Assembly (NCBI RefSeq): GCF_000369045.1
Contig: NZ_KB849786.1
Coordinates: forward strand, 479,906 to 543,905
Length of the DNA: 64,000 nucleotides
Direction of reading: 5' to 3'
DNA from: Acinetobacter pittii ATCC 19004 = CIP 70.29
Lineage (GTDB): Bacteria > Pseudomonadota > Gammaproteobacteria > Pseudomonadales > Moraxellaceae
The translations under genes and the position numbers were made by a program. A model generated the notes under the pieces. That model made no database searches. It was given only the letters and a program-made list of their open reading frames with translations, and had not been told where the DNA came from. Positions 46,374-55,863 of the stretch are shown piece after piece. Numbering within the stretch: position 1 is the first letter of the stretch; each line of letters opens with the position of its first letter.

Positions 46374-47468
46374 ATGAATATGCCAGTGAAAGTCGAATAT
46401 TTTAAAAATCCTAAAAATCGAGATTTGACTCCAGCAGAACTTGATGCATTTGCAAAAGAGCTCGATCAGATCAAGCAAGAAGTATTGGATGATTTGGGCG
46501 AAAAAGACGCTAAGTATATCCGCCGTGTTTATGCTGCGATTCGTTATAGTAGCTTTTTAGGTCGTGCATGTTTGTTTGCAGGTTGGTTCCCACCAGCGTG
46601 GATTTTAGGAACAGGCCTATTAGGCTTCTCTAAAATTATGGAAAACATGGAACTCGGTCATAACGTAATGCATGGTCAATATGACTGGATGAATGATCCT
46701 AAATTTAATGGTCAAACTTACGAGTGGGATACAGTCGGTACTTCTGATAACTGGCGTCAAACGCATAACTATAAACATCACACCTATACCAACATTAAAG
46801 GTATTGATGATGACATCGGTTACGGTTTACTTCGTTTATTCCCAGAGCAACGCTGGAAGCCAGGTTTCTTACTTCAACCTGTTTATAGCATCCCATTCTG
46901 TTTATTGTTCCAATGGGGCGTAGCTATTCAGAATCTTGAAATTGGACGTGTCCTTTATAAACGTAAGAGCATGGCAAAATTCTTGGAAGAGTTAAAACCT
47001 GTTAATAAAAAGATTGGAAAACAACTTTTTAAAGACTATGTTTTCTTCCCTTTAATTGCAGGTCCAGCAGCTTTACCTGTATTCACTGGTAATTTGGTTG
47101 CAAATGGTCTTCGTAATATCTGGACATTTACGATTATTTTTTGTGGTCACTTCACAAAAGATGCAGAAGTATTTCCAAAGTCTGTTTTACAAGAAGAAAG
47201 CCGTGGTCACTGGTATATGCGCCAGATTCGTGGTTCTTCTAACTTGAAAGGTTCAGAAGCATTACATATTTTAAGCGGACATTTGAGCCATCAGATTGAG
47301 CACCATTTATTTCCAGATATTCCAGCGCGTCGTTATCGCCAAATGGCTCCAAAAGTTGAAGCTGTATGTAAAAAATATGGTCTAAATTATAACAACGCAA
47401 GTTTGGCTAAACAGTTTGGACAGGTGGTAGGCCGTATCTTTAAATATGCTTTACCTTTTAAAAAATAA
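46374..47468 (+). CDS. Acyl-CoA delta-9 fatty acid desaturase, DesB-like
   Basis: Membrane di-iron enzyme that introduces a cis double bond in acyl-CoA, adjusting membrane fluidity. 364 residues with the three His boxes: G-H-N-V-M-H-G, H-N-Y-K-H-H and S-H-Q-I-E-H-H-L-F-P-D. Hydrophobic segments (about 65-85, 165-185, 230-260) fit this family. AGAGAGAAC precedes the ATG. It forms an operon with the reductase and is expected to be under the divergent TetR-family repressor. Confidence 0.9.
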   Translation: MNMPVKVEYFKNPKNRDLTPAELDAFAKELDQIKQEVLDDLGEKDAKYIRRVYAAIRYSSFLGRACLFAGWFPPAWILGTGLLGFSKIMENMELGHNVMHGQYDWMNDPKFNGQTYEWDTVGTSDNWRQTHNYKHHTYTNIKGIDDDIGYGLLRLFPEQRWKPGFLLQPVYSIPFCLLFQWGVAIQNLEIGRVLYKRKSMAKFLEELKPVNKKIGKQLFKDYVFFPLIAGPAALPVFTGNLVANGLRNIWTFTIIFCGHFTKDAEVFPKSVLQEESRGHWYMRQIRGSSNLKGSEALHILSGHLSHQIEHHLFPDIPARRYRQMAPKVEAVCKKYGLNYNNASLAKQFGQVVGRIFKYALPFKK

Positions 47469-47471
47469 GTC

Positions 47472-47506
47472 AAAAAAAAGCCCTGATGAGTTCAGGGCTT
47501 TTTTTA
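47472..47506. terminator. Terminator between the desaturase and the SIMPL protein
   Basis: AGCCCTGA pairs with TCAGGGCT (47479-47486 with 47492-47499), with an A8 run before and T7 after; symmetrical and placed between convergent genes. Confidence 0.9.
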
Positions 47507-47516
47507 GAGAAACAAA

Positions 47517-48218
47517 TTATTTAAACTGAATTGAACCGTTTGCATTTACAGTAATTTTAGACTCACCAGCTGCCATGTCTTGAGCTGGTGCAGCTTCGGC
47601 CATAGCAAATTTAGCCATGCTGGCACGCATTACAGGTTGTGGGAAATAGTTATTTGTGTTCAGGTTTAGAGTGACCAAACTATATTGGTTTTTATTCCAA
47701 GCTTGGGTCAACATTTGAGCACGTTGTTGGAAGTTTTTAGATGCTTCTACCATTAACTCATTTTCAACTTTTTTACGTTGTTCATCAGAAACCGTAAAAT
47801 TAATCGATTGAGTTTGGAAGTTTTGCTGTAATTCGTTTACTAACTGGCTAGCAGCTTTAAAGTCTTTACTTTCAAGACGGATTTCAGCACGGCCACGCCA
47901 TTCTTTTAACTTATTGCTATCGTTATCGTAAATTGGGTAAGTACTTTGAGCACCAGTTTCCACTTTTACTTGAGGATATTTACGAGAAACGCTAAGCGCT
48001 TGATTCATCAATTGATTAATTTGGTTTGAAAGCTCGGCTGGTTGTTTGTTACTTTTTTCAATATATAAAGTTGCATGCATTTCGTCGTTTGAAACTTGGC
48101 GAGAAGCTTCCGCTTGTACATTTACAATATTGTAGTTCAAAGCATTGTCATCCTGAGCAAAAACTAAAGGGCTAAGGAGAGAACCTAAAAGAAGGATAGA
48201 GACGGCTAAAGTACGCAT
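47517..48218 (-). CDS. SIMPL (DUF541) domain protein, exported
   Basis: 233 residues with a signal peptide ending L-V-F-A before Q-D-D (about residue 21), so periplasmic or secreted. The body follows the SIMPL pattern: V-Q-A-E-A-S-R-Q-V-S-N-D-E start, N-Q-L-M-N-Q-A-L helix, Q-S-T-Y-P-I-Y-D, then the G-R-A-E-I-R-L-E-S strand. E. coli YggE is a relative linked to oxidative-stress tolerance; the mechanism is unknown. Monocistronic. A 467-bp gap separates it from dat. Confidence 0.8.
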   Translation of the reverse strand: MRTLAVSILLLGSLLSPLVFAQDDNALNYNIVNVQAEASRQVSNDEMHATLYIEKSNKQPAELSNQINQLMNQALSVSRKYPQVKVETGAQSTYPIYDNDSNKLKEWRGRAEIRLESKDFKAASQLVNELQQNFQTQSINFTVSDEQRKKVENELMVEASKNFQQRAQMLTQAWNKNQYSLVTLNLNTNNYFPQPVMRASMAKFAMAEAAPAQDMAAGESKITVNANGSIQFK

Positions 48219-48685
48219 AAATTTTTCCTTTAAAAATTAATATAAATTTAATTTTTTTCATTAGGAAATGTTAAACATAACTTATGCATAACTTTTGCAG
48301 ATTTTGTGGCGTATTTGTAATATTAAAATCAGGTTTTTTTAAATTTTGGTAAATATAAAGTCTTTAAAAATTAAAAGCTTAAAATTAAAGTGTTTCAATG
48401 TAACTTAAAAAATCAAAGTAATATAAAAAAAGAATATTTTCTTTAGGTTGTCACATAGTATGATGATAATTCATCATAACTATTGGGATGATACATTTTT
48501 TCAATAAGATTAGATGAGTAAAGTACATAAAAGACGTTTTTTTTCTTGTAAAATTAGGTATCATCGCGCTCCTAGTTACAAGATATAAAATAAGTGTCTT
48601 TACTAGTTCTATAAAGCACCGAGTCAAAGGACCAATCGTCACCAGACTTATTTCTTTCTACCCCTATCAGAGATGGTAATCCGAT
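48219..48685. other. 467-bp gap between the SIMPL gene and dat
   Basis: No convincing gene. The first 320 bp are extremely AT-rich and hold the SIMPL promoter on the minus strand. Candidate -10 hexamers for dat are TATCAT at 48559 and TATAAA at 48584, neither with a good -35. The last 100 bp are less AT-rich and look like an untranslated leader: AAATAAGT near 48588 can pair with ACTTATTT near 48646, enclosing about 50 nt. No known riboswitch was recognised. Confidence 0.4.
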
Positions 48686-50059
48686 ATGAGCGTTACTTCC
48701 GTTAACCCTGCCACTAATGCTACTAACGAATATTATTTGACTCGCCAAAGTCAAATGGAATCAAATGTTCGTAGCTATCCACGTAAATTACCGTTAGCGA
48801 TAGCGAAAGCACAAGGATGCTGGGTTACTGATGTTGAAGGTACACAGTACCTTGATTGTTTAGCTGGGGCAGGTACATTGGCTTTAGGTCATAATCATCC
48901 TGCGGTGATTCAAAGTATTCAAGATACATTGGCAAGTGGTTTGCCATTGCATACTTTAGACTTAACCACACCTTTAAAAGATGCATTCACTGAAGCATTG
49001 TTAGCATATTTACCTGGTGGTAAAGAAGAATATTGCTTGCAGTTCTGTGGTCCTGCTGGTGCAGACGCAACTGAAGCAGCAATTAAACTTGCTAAGACTT
49101 ACACTGGCCGTAGTTCAGTGATCAGTTTCTCAGGCGGTTATCATGGTATGACCCATGGTGCGCTTGCTATGACTGGTAACTTAAGTGCAAAAAATGCAGT
49201 TAACGGTTTAATGCCAGGCGTACAATTCATGCCATATCCGCATGAATACCGCTGCCCACTTGGTTTAGGTGGTGAAGCTGGTGTTGACGCTTTAACTTAC
49301 TACTTTGAAAACTTTATTGAAGATGTAGAAAGCGGTGTAACAAAACCGGCTGCTGTGATTCTTGAAGCGATTCAAGGTGAAGGCGGCGTAGTTACAGCTC
49401 CAGTAAAATGGTTGCAAAAAATCCGTGAAGTGACTGAAAAGCACAACATCGTTTTAATTTTAGACGAAGTTCAAGCTGGCTTTGCACGTTCAGGCAAAAT
49501 GTTTGCATTTGAACATGCAGGTATTGAACCTGATGTTGTTGTAATGTCTAAAGCAGTAGGTGGTGGTTTACCACTTGCAGTATTAGGTATTAAACGTAAA
49601 TTTGATGCTTGGCAGCCTGCTGGTCACACGGGTACTTTCCGTGGTAACCAACTTGCTATGGGTACTGGTCTTGTCGTATTAAAAACGATTAGCGAACAAA
49701 ATCTTGCTCAAAATGCGCAAGAGCGTGGTGACTTCTTACAAGCTGAATTTAAAAAATTAGCTCAAGAATTCCCATGTATCGGTAACGTACGTGGTCGCGG
49801 TTTAATGATCGGTGTTGAGATCGTTGACGAGCGTAAACCAGCTGATCGTATTGGTTCGCATCCTGCTGACTCACAATTAGCTGCTGCAATTCAAACTGCT
49901 TGTTTCAACAATAAATTATTGCTTGAAAAAGGTGGTCGTAACGGTACAGTAATTCGTTTACTTTGCCCGCTTATCATCACTCAAGACGAGTGTGTTGAAG
50001 TAGTTGCTCGCTTTAAGAAAGCAATTGCAGAAGCATTGGTTGCAGTACGAGGCGCATAA
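48686..50059 (+). CDS. dat: Diaminobutyrate-2-oxoglutarate aminotransferase
   Basis: PLP enzyme converting aspartate semialdehyde and glutamate to 2,4-diaminobutyrate. 457 residues, class III aminotransferase: [13 protein letters not shown] (PLP phosphate), [19 protein letters not shown], and the PLP lysine in [11 protein letters not shown]. It is 2 bp upstream of ddc. Together they make 1,3-diaminopropane, which in A. baumannii is known to be needed for surface-associated motility and virulence. Confidence 0.94.
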   Translation: MSVTSVNPATNATNEYYLTRQSQMESNVRSYPRKLPLAIAKAQGCWVTDVEGTQYLDCLAGAGTLALGHNHPAVIQSIQDTLASGLPLHTLDLTTPLKDAFTEALLAYLPGGKEEYCLQFCGPAGADATEAAIKLAKTYTGRSSVISFSGGYHGMTHGALAMTGNLSAKNAVNGLMPGVQFMPYPHEYRCPLGLGGEAGVDALTYYFENFIEDVESGVTKPAAVILEAIQGEGGVVTAPVKWLQKIREVTEKHNIVLILDEVQAGFARSGKMFAFEHAGIEPDVVVMSKAVGGGLPLAVLGIKRKFDAWQPAGHTGTFRGNQLAMGTGLVVLKTISEQNLAQNAQERGDFLQAEFKKLAQEFPCIGNVRGRGLMIGVEIVDERKPADRIGSHPADSQLAAAIQTACFNNKLLLEKGGRNGTVIRLLCPLIITQDECVEVVARFKKAIAEALVAVRGA

Positions 50060-50061
50060 GT

Positions 50062-51594
50062 ATGGTGGATTTTGCAGAACATCGTAAAGCGTTACTCTGC
50101 AATGATGCACAATCCATTGCTGACTATGAGTCAGCAATGGGCGAAGCGGTAAAAGCCGTTTCAGCATGGTTGCAAAATGAAAAGATGTACACTGGTGGTA
50201 GCATTAAAGAATTGCGTTCAGCAATTTCTTTCCAACCTTCAAAAGAAGGTATGGGTGTACAAGAATCTCTTCAACGTATGATTGAGCTTTTCTTGAATAA
50301 AAGCTTGAAAGTACATCATCCACATTCATTAGCACATTTACACTGCCCAACCATGGTGATGAGCCAGATTGCGGAAGTGTTAATCAATGCAACTAACCAA
50401 TCTATGGACTCATGGGATCAAAGCCCGGCAGGTTCATTAATGGAAGTTCAGCTCATTGATTGGTTGCGTCAAAAAGTAGGTTATGGTTCTGGTCAGGCTG
50501 GTGTTTTCACTTCTGGCGGTACTCAATCTAACTTGATGGGTGTATTGCTTGCTCGTGACTGGTGCATCTCGAAAAACTGGAAAGACGAAAATGGTAACCC
50601 ATGGTCTGTACAGCGTGATGGTATTCCTGCCGATGCAATGAAAAATGTCAAAGTCATTTGTTCTGAAAATGCGCATTTCTCTGTGCAAAAGAACATGGCA
50701 ATGATGGGCATGGGTTTCCAGTCAGTTGTGACTGTTCCTGTGAATGAAAATGCACAGATGGATGTAGATGCTCTCGAAAAAACGATGGCGCATCTTCAGT
50801 CTGAAGGTAAAGTTGTTGCTTGTGTCGTTGCGACAGCAGGTACAACCGATGCTGGTGCAATTGACCCATTGAAGAAAATCCGTGAAATTACCAATAAATA
50901 TGGTTCATGGATGCATATCGATGCGGCATGGGGCGGTGCATTAATTCTGTCAAATGACTATCGTGCAATGCTTGATGGTATTGAGTTGTCTGACTCGATT
51001 ACCCTCGACTTCCATAAGCATTATTTCCAAAGCATTAGCTGTGGCGCGTTCTTGTTGAAAGATGAAGCGAACTATCGTTTCATGCACTACGAAGCTGAAT
51101 ACTTGAATTCTGCTTATGACGAAGAGCACGGTGTACCAAACCTTGTGTCTAAATCATTACAAACGACTCGTCGTTTTGATGCATTGAAATTGTGGATGAC
51201 AATCGAATCACTAGGTGAAGACCTTTATGGTTCAATGATTGACCATGGTGTAAAACTTACTCGTGAAGTTGCAGATTACATTAAGGCAACTGATGGTTTA
51301 GAACTTTTAGTTGAGCCTCAGTTTGCTTCGGTATTATTCCGTGTTGTGCCACAAGGCTACCCAGTTGAGTTTATCGATAGCTTGAACCAAAACGTAGCGG
51401 ACGAATTGTTTGCACGTGGTGAGGCAAATATCGGTGTAACAAAAGTTGGTAATGTACAGTCATTGAAAATGACAACATTAAGCCCTGTTGTGACATTTGA
51501 AAACGTTAAAAACCTTTTAGGTCAAGTATTGGCTGAAGCTGACCGCATTAAAGATGCAATTGCTTCTGGTAACTATGTACCACCAATCGACTAA
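50062..51594 (+). CDS. ddc: L-2,4-diaminobutyrate decarboxylase
   Basis: PLP group II decarboxylase producing 1,3-diaminopropane. 510 residues: [11 protein letters not shown] near 90, [11 protein letters not shown] (PLP site), [22 protein letters not shown] and the PLP lysine in L-D-F-H-K-H-Y-F-Q. It follows dat with a 2-bp gap and ends in a terminator, so dat-ddc is a two-gene operon. Standard in Acinetobacter, where this polyamine is abundant. Confidence 0.95.
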   Translation: MVDFAEHRKALLCNDAQSIADYESAMGEAVKAVSAWLQNEKMYTGGSIKELRSAISFQPSKEGMGVQESLQRMIELFLNKSLKVHHPHSLAHLHCPTMVMSQIAEVLINATNQSMDSWDQSPAGSLMEVQLIDWLRQKVGYGSGQAGVFTSGGTQSNLMGVLLARDWCISKNWKDENGNPWSVQRDGIPADAMKNVKVICSENAHFSVQKNMAMMGMGFQSVVTVPVNENAQMDVDALEKTMAHLQSEGKVVACVVATAGTTDAGAIDPLKKIREITNKYGSWMHIDAAWGGALILSNDYRAMLDGIELSDSITLDFHKHYFQSISCGAFLLKDEANYRFMHYEAEYLNSAYDEEHGVPNLVSKSLQTTRRFDALKLWMTIESLGEDLYGSMIDHGVKLTREVADYIKATDGLELLVEPQFASVLFRVVPQGYPVEFIDSLNQNVADELFARGEANIGVTKVGNVQSLKMTTLSPVVTFENVKNLLGQVLAEADRIKDAIASGNYVPPID

Positions 51595-51607
51595 TTGAGT
51601 TGATAAC

Positions 51608-51640
51608 AAAAAAAAGCTCGGTTTATTGCCGGGCTTTTTT
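51608..51640 (+). terminator. Terminator of dat-ddc
   Basis: A 7-bp stem with a T-G pair (51615-51621 with 51629-51635), A8 before and T6 after. Confidence 0.82.
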
Positions 51641-51691
51641 ATTGCAGATTATTTTTATTTGAATTGTGTATGAAGAAAAGAATACATGCAC

Positions 51692-51736
51692 AAATCATGC
51701 ATATTTTCAAAAAACAAAAATAATTATGCATGATTT
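51692..51736. promoter_or_regulatory. Spaced inverted repeat upstream of the aldehyde dehydrogenase (candidate Lrp-type operator)
   Basis: AAATCATGCAT (51692-51702) and its exact inverse ATGCATGATTT (51726-51736) are separated by 23 nt. The same motif with the same spacing lies between the Lrp-type gene and ipdC. A further 14-bp palindrome, ATTGATATATCAAT, is at 51789-51802, nearer the start codon. Confidence 0.6.
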
Positions 51737-51881
51737 ATGGGGAGCAAATTTCTTATTGTATTGGTATGTCCCCAATATTTTTGGTCACATTGATATATCA
51801 ATATCATACTTACTTTGAATAATCCCGCTTTAACTGAAAAAAGTAAGTGGCTGTAATTACAATTAAGACAAGGAAGAAGAA

Positions 51882-53312
51882 ATGCAACAAGCGAATATGC
51901 TCAATGAATTTAAACTCATTATTGGCGGTCAACTTTGTTCAGGTGAGCAAGGCGAGCTAGAAATTCTTAACCCCGCTACAGGTTTAACTGCTGCACGTTG
52001 TGCAAAAGCTTCGGTTGCGCAGGTAAATCAGGCAGTGAGTGCTGCTAAACAAGCATCTAAAGCTTGGCAACAAGTTTCACACGAAGAGCGTAAGTCAATC
52101 TTGAGCAAGATTGCAGATGGCATTGAAAAGCACGCTGAAATGCTCGCAGAGTTGGTTGTGCTTGAACAGGGTAAGCCACTCGCACTTGCTCAAATGGAAG
52201 TGCAGGGCGCAATTGGCTGGACGCGTTACGCAGCTACTATGGATTTACCAGTAGAAGTAATTGAAGACAGTGAAACCAAGCGTATTGAGCGCCATCGCCA
52301 ACCATTAGGTGTAGTGGCTTCAATTACTCCTTGGAACTGGCCATTGATGATTGCGGTTTGGCATATCATGCCTGCATTGCGTGCAGGTAACGTTGTCATT
52401 AGTAAACCTTCTGAATACACCCCACTATCGACTTTACGTTTATGTGAAATCATTCAGCAAGAAGTTCCTGCTGGCGTAATTTCAATTGTAGTTGGTGCTG
52501 GTGAGATTGGTGAAGCATTATCTTCTCACCCTGATGTACAAAAAGTCGTGTTTACGGGATCAACTCGAACAGGTCAGCACATTATGGCTGGGGCAGCTCA
52601 GCACCTAAAACACTTAACTTTAGAGTTGGGTGGTAATGATGCTGGTATTGTATTGCCTGATGCAAATATCGATGAAATTGCAGCCAAGATTTTTAATATG
52701 GCGTTCTTAAACGCTGGTCAAACATGTGCAGCCTTAAAGCGTCTATATGTGCATGAAAGCCAATATGAAGCTTTATCTCAAAAGTTAGCTGATATTGCCA
52801 ACGCTCAAGTTGTGGGTGATGGTATGGCGTCTTCTACAACATTTGGTCCAGTACAAAATCAAATGCAATATAACAAAGTGAAAGCACTTATTGCTGAAGC
52901 GATTGAACAGGGGGCAAAAGCACTTTCTGGGCAAAAGCAGTTACCAGAGCAGGGCTACTTTATTGCACCAACTATTTTGACTGAAATTTCTGATTCTTGC
53001 CGCGTGGTGCAAGAAGAACAGTTTGGCCCTGTGTTACCTGTTTTAAAATATACCGATATCAACGATGCTATTGCTCGTGCCAATGATAGTGAGTTTGGTT
53101 TAGGTGGCTCAATTTGGTCTTCTGATATTAAAGCAGCACAGACTTACGCTAGTCAGCTTCAATGCGGTACTGTTTGGATTAATACCCATGCAGAAGTCCT
53201 GCCTCATGCGCCTTTTGGTGGCTGGAAAATGTCTGGTCTAGGTGCTGAATTTGGTCTGGAAGGCTTGCTTGAAAATACGATTGGGCAAACAGTTCATATT
53301 AGTAAAGTCTAA
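51882..53312 (+). CDS. NAD(P)-dependent aldehyde dehydrogenase of the aromatic amino acid module
   Basis: 476 residues, ALDH superfamily, cytosolic. S-I-T-P-W-N-W-P (148-154), F-T-G-S-T-R-T-G-Q (224-232), the general base E248 in L-E-L-G-G-N-D, and the nucleophile C282 in N-A-G-Q-T-C. Next to an IpdC-type decarboxylase it probably oxidises arylacetaldehydes (phenyl- or indoleacetaldehyde) to the acids. By sequence alone it could be called succinate-semialdehyde or another ALDH. AAGGAAGAAG precedes the ATG. Confidence 0.85.
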   Translation: MQQANMLNEFKLIIGGQLCSGEQGELEILNPATGLTAARCAKASVAQVNQAVSAAKQASKAWQQVSHEERKSILSKIADGIEKHAEMLAELVVLEQGKPLALAQMEVQGAIGWTRYAATMDLPVEVIEDSETKRIERHRQPLGVVASITPWNWPLMIAVWHIMPALRAGNVVISKPSEYTPLSTLRLCEIIQQEVPAGVISIVVGAGEIGEALSSHPDVQKVVFTGSTRTGQHIMAGAAQHLKHLTLELGGNDAGIVLPDANIDEIAAKIFNMAFLNAGQTCAALKRLYVHESQYEALSQKLADIANAQVVGDGMASSTTFGPVQNQMQYNKVKALIAEAIEQGAKALSGQKQLPEQGYFIAPTILTEISDSCRVVQEEQFGPVLPVLKYTDINDAIARANDSEFGLGGSIWSSDIKAAQTYASQLQCGTVWINTHAEVLPHAPFGGWKMSGLGAEFGLEGLLENTIGQTVHISKV

Positions 53313-53323
53313 ATATTAATTCT

Positions 53324-53352
53324 AAGGCGGATGATAAATCCGCCTTTTTATT
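53324..53352. terminator. Terminator between the aldehyde dehydrogenase and Lrp-type genes
   Basis: A perfect 9-bp stem (53324-53332 with 53338-53346), 5-nt loop and T-run. Confidence 0.85.
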
Positions 53353-53381
53353 TTAAATTATCTTATTAAATACTAACCTGT

Positions 53382-53867
53382 TTAAGTCGTGTGATGGTAA
53401 CCGTGACCTTTAGGTTTGATTAAAAAATGATTCTGTTCTTTAATTTTTTTTAGAACAATGTAAGACTTTATGTGGCCAATAAAATTATAAGAAAGCAATC
53501 TTTCGGTTACAAATTGAGAAAGCTGTTCTAAGTTTTCAGCAACGACTTTTAAAATAAAATCCGCATCGCCACTAATTGAAAATGCATCTTGAATGTTATC
53601 TTCTGCTTCAATTAACTCTTGAAAAGCCTGCTGAGATTTTGCCTCATGTGTTCTTAAATTAATGTGAATCATCGCTGTAACTTCCAGTCCTAGCGCTTGT
53701 TGCTGGATGCGGGCCGTGTAACCTAAAATTATGCCTTTTTGCTCAAGTAGCTGTCTTCTTCTAGAACATTGAGAAGCAGATAAACCAATTAAATCTCCAA
53801 CTTCCTGATTGGTGAGCCGTCCATTCTTTTGTAGTGCCTGAATGATTTGCCAGTCGAACTTATCCAT
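53382..53867 (-). CDS. Lrp/AsnC-family transcriptional regulator
   Basis: 161 residues from the ATG at 53867, with AAGGA nine bases upstream; the longer frame adds nine residues not seen in Lrp proteins. The helix-turn-helix is L-T-N-Q-E-V-G-D-L-I-G-L-S-A-S-Q-C-S-R-R (about 18-37), and the C-terminal RAM ligand domain has I-S-G-D-A-D-F-I-L-K-V-V-A near 101. It sits between the aldehyde dehydrogenase and the divergent ipdC gene, and the 11-23-11 repeats in both intergenic regions suggest it controls the module in response to an aromatic amino acid. Confidence 0.87.
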   Translation of the reverse strand: MDKFDWQIIQALQKNGRLTNQEVGDLIGLSASQCSRRRQLLEQKGIILGYTARIQQQALGLEVTAMIHINLRTHEAKSQQAFQELIEAEDNIQDAFSISGDADFILKVVAENLEQLSQFVTERLLSYNFIGHIKSYIVLKKIKEQNHFLIKPKGHGYHHTT

Positions 53868-53892
53868 TGCATAAAATCCTTTTATGATACAC

Positions 53893-53937
53893 AAATCATG
53901 TATTTTTATTAAAATGCGTTTTCATTATGCACGAAAT
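53893..53937. promoter_or_regulatory. Second spaced inverted repeat, between the Lrp-type gene and ipdC
   Basis: AAATCATGTAT (53893-53903) and ATGCACGAAAT (53927-53937) are imperfect copies of the arms upstream of the aldehyde dehydrogenase, with the same 23-nt spacer. It sits in the divergent promoter region, suited to control ipdC and to autoregulation. Confidence 0.6.
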
Positions 53938-54001
53938 CTAAAAGATAGATGAAATATTATTTTTCTATGGAATAAAAATTGGTCTCAAAGGATATAGAGC
54001 A

Positions 54002-55723
54002 ATGTTCATAGAAATCGGTGACTTTTTAAATCTTCGTTTAAAACAAATGGGTATCCAACATCTTTTTGGAGTACCTGGTGATTTTAACCTCTCATATCTA
54101 GAACAAGTTGAAGCAGACCCACAACTCGAATTTATTGGAAATTGTAATGAATTAAATGCTGCCTATGCAGCAGACGGTTATGCACGAATTAACGGTTTTT
54201 CTGCCTTGGCAACCACTTATGGTGTAGGTGACTTAAGTGCGATTAATGGTATTGCAGGTGCCTATGCAGAAAATGTACCTCTTATTCATATCTCAGGTAT
54301 TCCGCCTTTACATGCGGTTCAAAAGGGCACACTAATACACCACACGCTTGTCGATGGTAACTACGACAATATTATGAACTGTATGAAAGAGTTCACAGTT
54401 GCCCAAACACGTTTAACTCCAGCAAATGCAGCTTTTGAAATTGACCGTGTATTACGTCAGTGTTTCCTTGAACGCCGTCCTGTACACATTCAACTACCTG
54501 GTGATATTACTCACGTTAAAATTGAAGTGTCTGAGCGTCCGCTCGACCTAAGTTATCCAGCTGTTGAACCTGAATTATTGCAGAGTGTGGTAAGCAAACT
54601 CTGTGACATTATTGAGAATGCTCAAAGTCCTGCACTTCTTATTGATAATGAAGCTTCAGTTTTTGGTGTAACGTCACTTTTAAATGATTTGTCTCAAAAA
54701 TGCTCAATTCCATTTGCAGGCATGAATACTGCAAAAAATATTATGGATGAAGGTTCACCTCGTTACATTGGAACTTATGTGGGTGGGGCAAGCCAACCTC
54801 ATGTAAAAAATATCATTGAACAATCTGACTGTTTAATTGGTGTTGGTGCACGTTTTACCGATGTAGGTTCAGCTGTATTTACTCATCAAATTGAGACCAA
54901 AAACTACATCGAAATTAAATCTTATGGCCTAAATATTTTTGGTCAGGATTTTCCAGGTATTGAAATTGGACAATTACTTGTCGAGCTAAATAAAAAAGTC
55001 GCGCCACGTAAATCAACAACACCGCTTCTTGAAAAACAACCTCAGAAAGTAATTGAAGCTCCAGCTCAACAAAAGTTAAGCCAAGATGTGCTTTGGAATT
55101 ACATTTCAGGGTTCTTAAAAGAAGATGATGTGATTATTGGTGAGGTAGGAACATCAAACTCTGCTTTGTCAGGTATCAAACTTCCTGCTACAGCTAAATA
55201 TATTGCCCAGCCGCTTTGGGGTTCTATTGGTTATACCTTGCCAGCTTTACTTGGTAGCTTGCTGGCAGCTCCTGAACGCCGTCAAATTTTATTTATTGGC
55301 GATGGTTCTTTCCAGCTTACGGTACAAGAGCTTTCTACAATTATCCGTCATGGTTTAAAACCAATCATTTTCTTGCTGAACAATGGCGGCTATACCATTG
55401 AGCGCTTAATTATGGGTGAAAACGCGGCCTATAACGACGTGCAAAACTGGAAATACACTGAAATTCCTGCGGTATTTAACGGTAAAAAAGGCCATACAAC
55501 TTATGTGGTTGAAACCGCTGGACAGCTTAAGAGTGTTTTAGACAACGTTCAGCAAAATGATCAGTTAACTTTCATTGAATTAAAACTACCAGCAATGGAT
55601 GCGCCAGTAAGTTTGAAAAAATTTGCTTCTGTGATTGCGCGTTTTGACTACGGTGATCGCGGCTACGAAATTTTAAAGGAGCGTTCCCAACCCGTTAAAT
55701 GTAAGGATGCAATCTCTTTTTAA
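54002..55723 (+). CDS. ipdC: ThDP-dependent indolepyruvate/phenylpyruvate decarboxylase
   Basis: 573 residues, cytosolic. The N-terminal Pyr domain has H-L-F-G-V-P-G-D-F-N-L and the ThDP-activating Glu50 in G-N-C-N-E-L-N-A-A-Y-A-A-D-G-Y. The paired His motif is I-H-H-T-L. The C-terminal PP domain has G-D-G-S-F-Q-L-T-V-Q-E-L followed by the metal/ThDP N-N-G-G-Y-T-I-E. The sequence class is that of IpdC and yeast-like keto-acid decarboxylases. With the aldehyde dehydrogenase and an aromatic permease it makes an Ehrlich-type route from tryptophan or phenylalanine to arylacetic acids. Pyruvate decarboxylase is the main alternative. Confidence 0.87.
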   Translation: MFIEIGDFLNLRLKQMGIQHLFGVPGDFNLSYLEQVEADPQLEFIGNCNELNAAYAADGYARINGFSALATTYGVGDLSAINGIAGAYAENVPLIHISGIPPLHAVQKGTLIHHTLVDGNYDNIMNCMKEFTVAQTRLTPANAAFEIDRVLRQCFLERRPVHIQLPGDITHVKIEVSERPLDLSYPAVEPELLQSVVSKLCDIIENAQSPALLIDNEASVFGVTSLLNDLSQKCSIPFAGMNTAKNIMDEGSPRYIGTYVGGASQPHVKNIIEQSDCLIGVGARFTDVGSAVFTHQIETKNYIEIKSYGLNIFGQDFPGIEIGQLLVELNKKVAPRKSTTPLLEKQPQKVIEAPAQQKLSQDVLWNYISGFLKEDDVIIGEVGTSNSALSGIKLPATAKYIAQPLWGSIGYTLPALLGSLLAAPERRQILFIGDGSFQLTVQELSTIIRHGLKPIIFLLNNGGYTIERLIMGENAAYNDVQNWKYTEIPAVFNGKKGHTTYVVETAGQLKSVLDNVQQNDQLTFIELKLPAMDAPVSLKKFASVIARFDYGDRGYEILKERSQPVKCKDAISF

Positions 55724-55863
55724 ATAGAAGACAGGACAAGTCTTCTCAAAAATTAAATGGACTCATATTAAAGCTATTTATGTCCGAAGGTCGGTTTCTG
55801 GCCTTCGGATATGGTGCTGAATAAAGGTGTACAGGAAGTGACACCAACATTGGAGATAATGTT
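55724..55863 (+). other. ipdC-aroP gap with two intercistronic hairpins
   Basis: TCCGAAGG (55783-55790) pairs with CCTTCGGA (55802-55809), and GGTGT (55826-55830) with ACACC (55841-55845). Neither is followed by a T-run, so they are more likely mRNA stability or processing elements than terminators. The ribosome site GGAG and the permease ATG follow. Confidence 0.45.
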
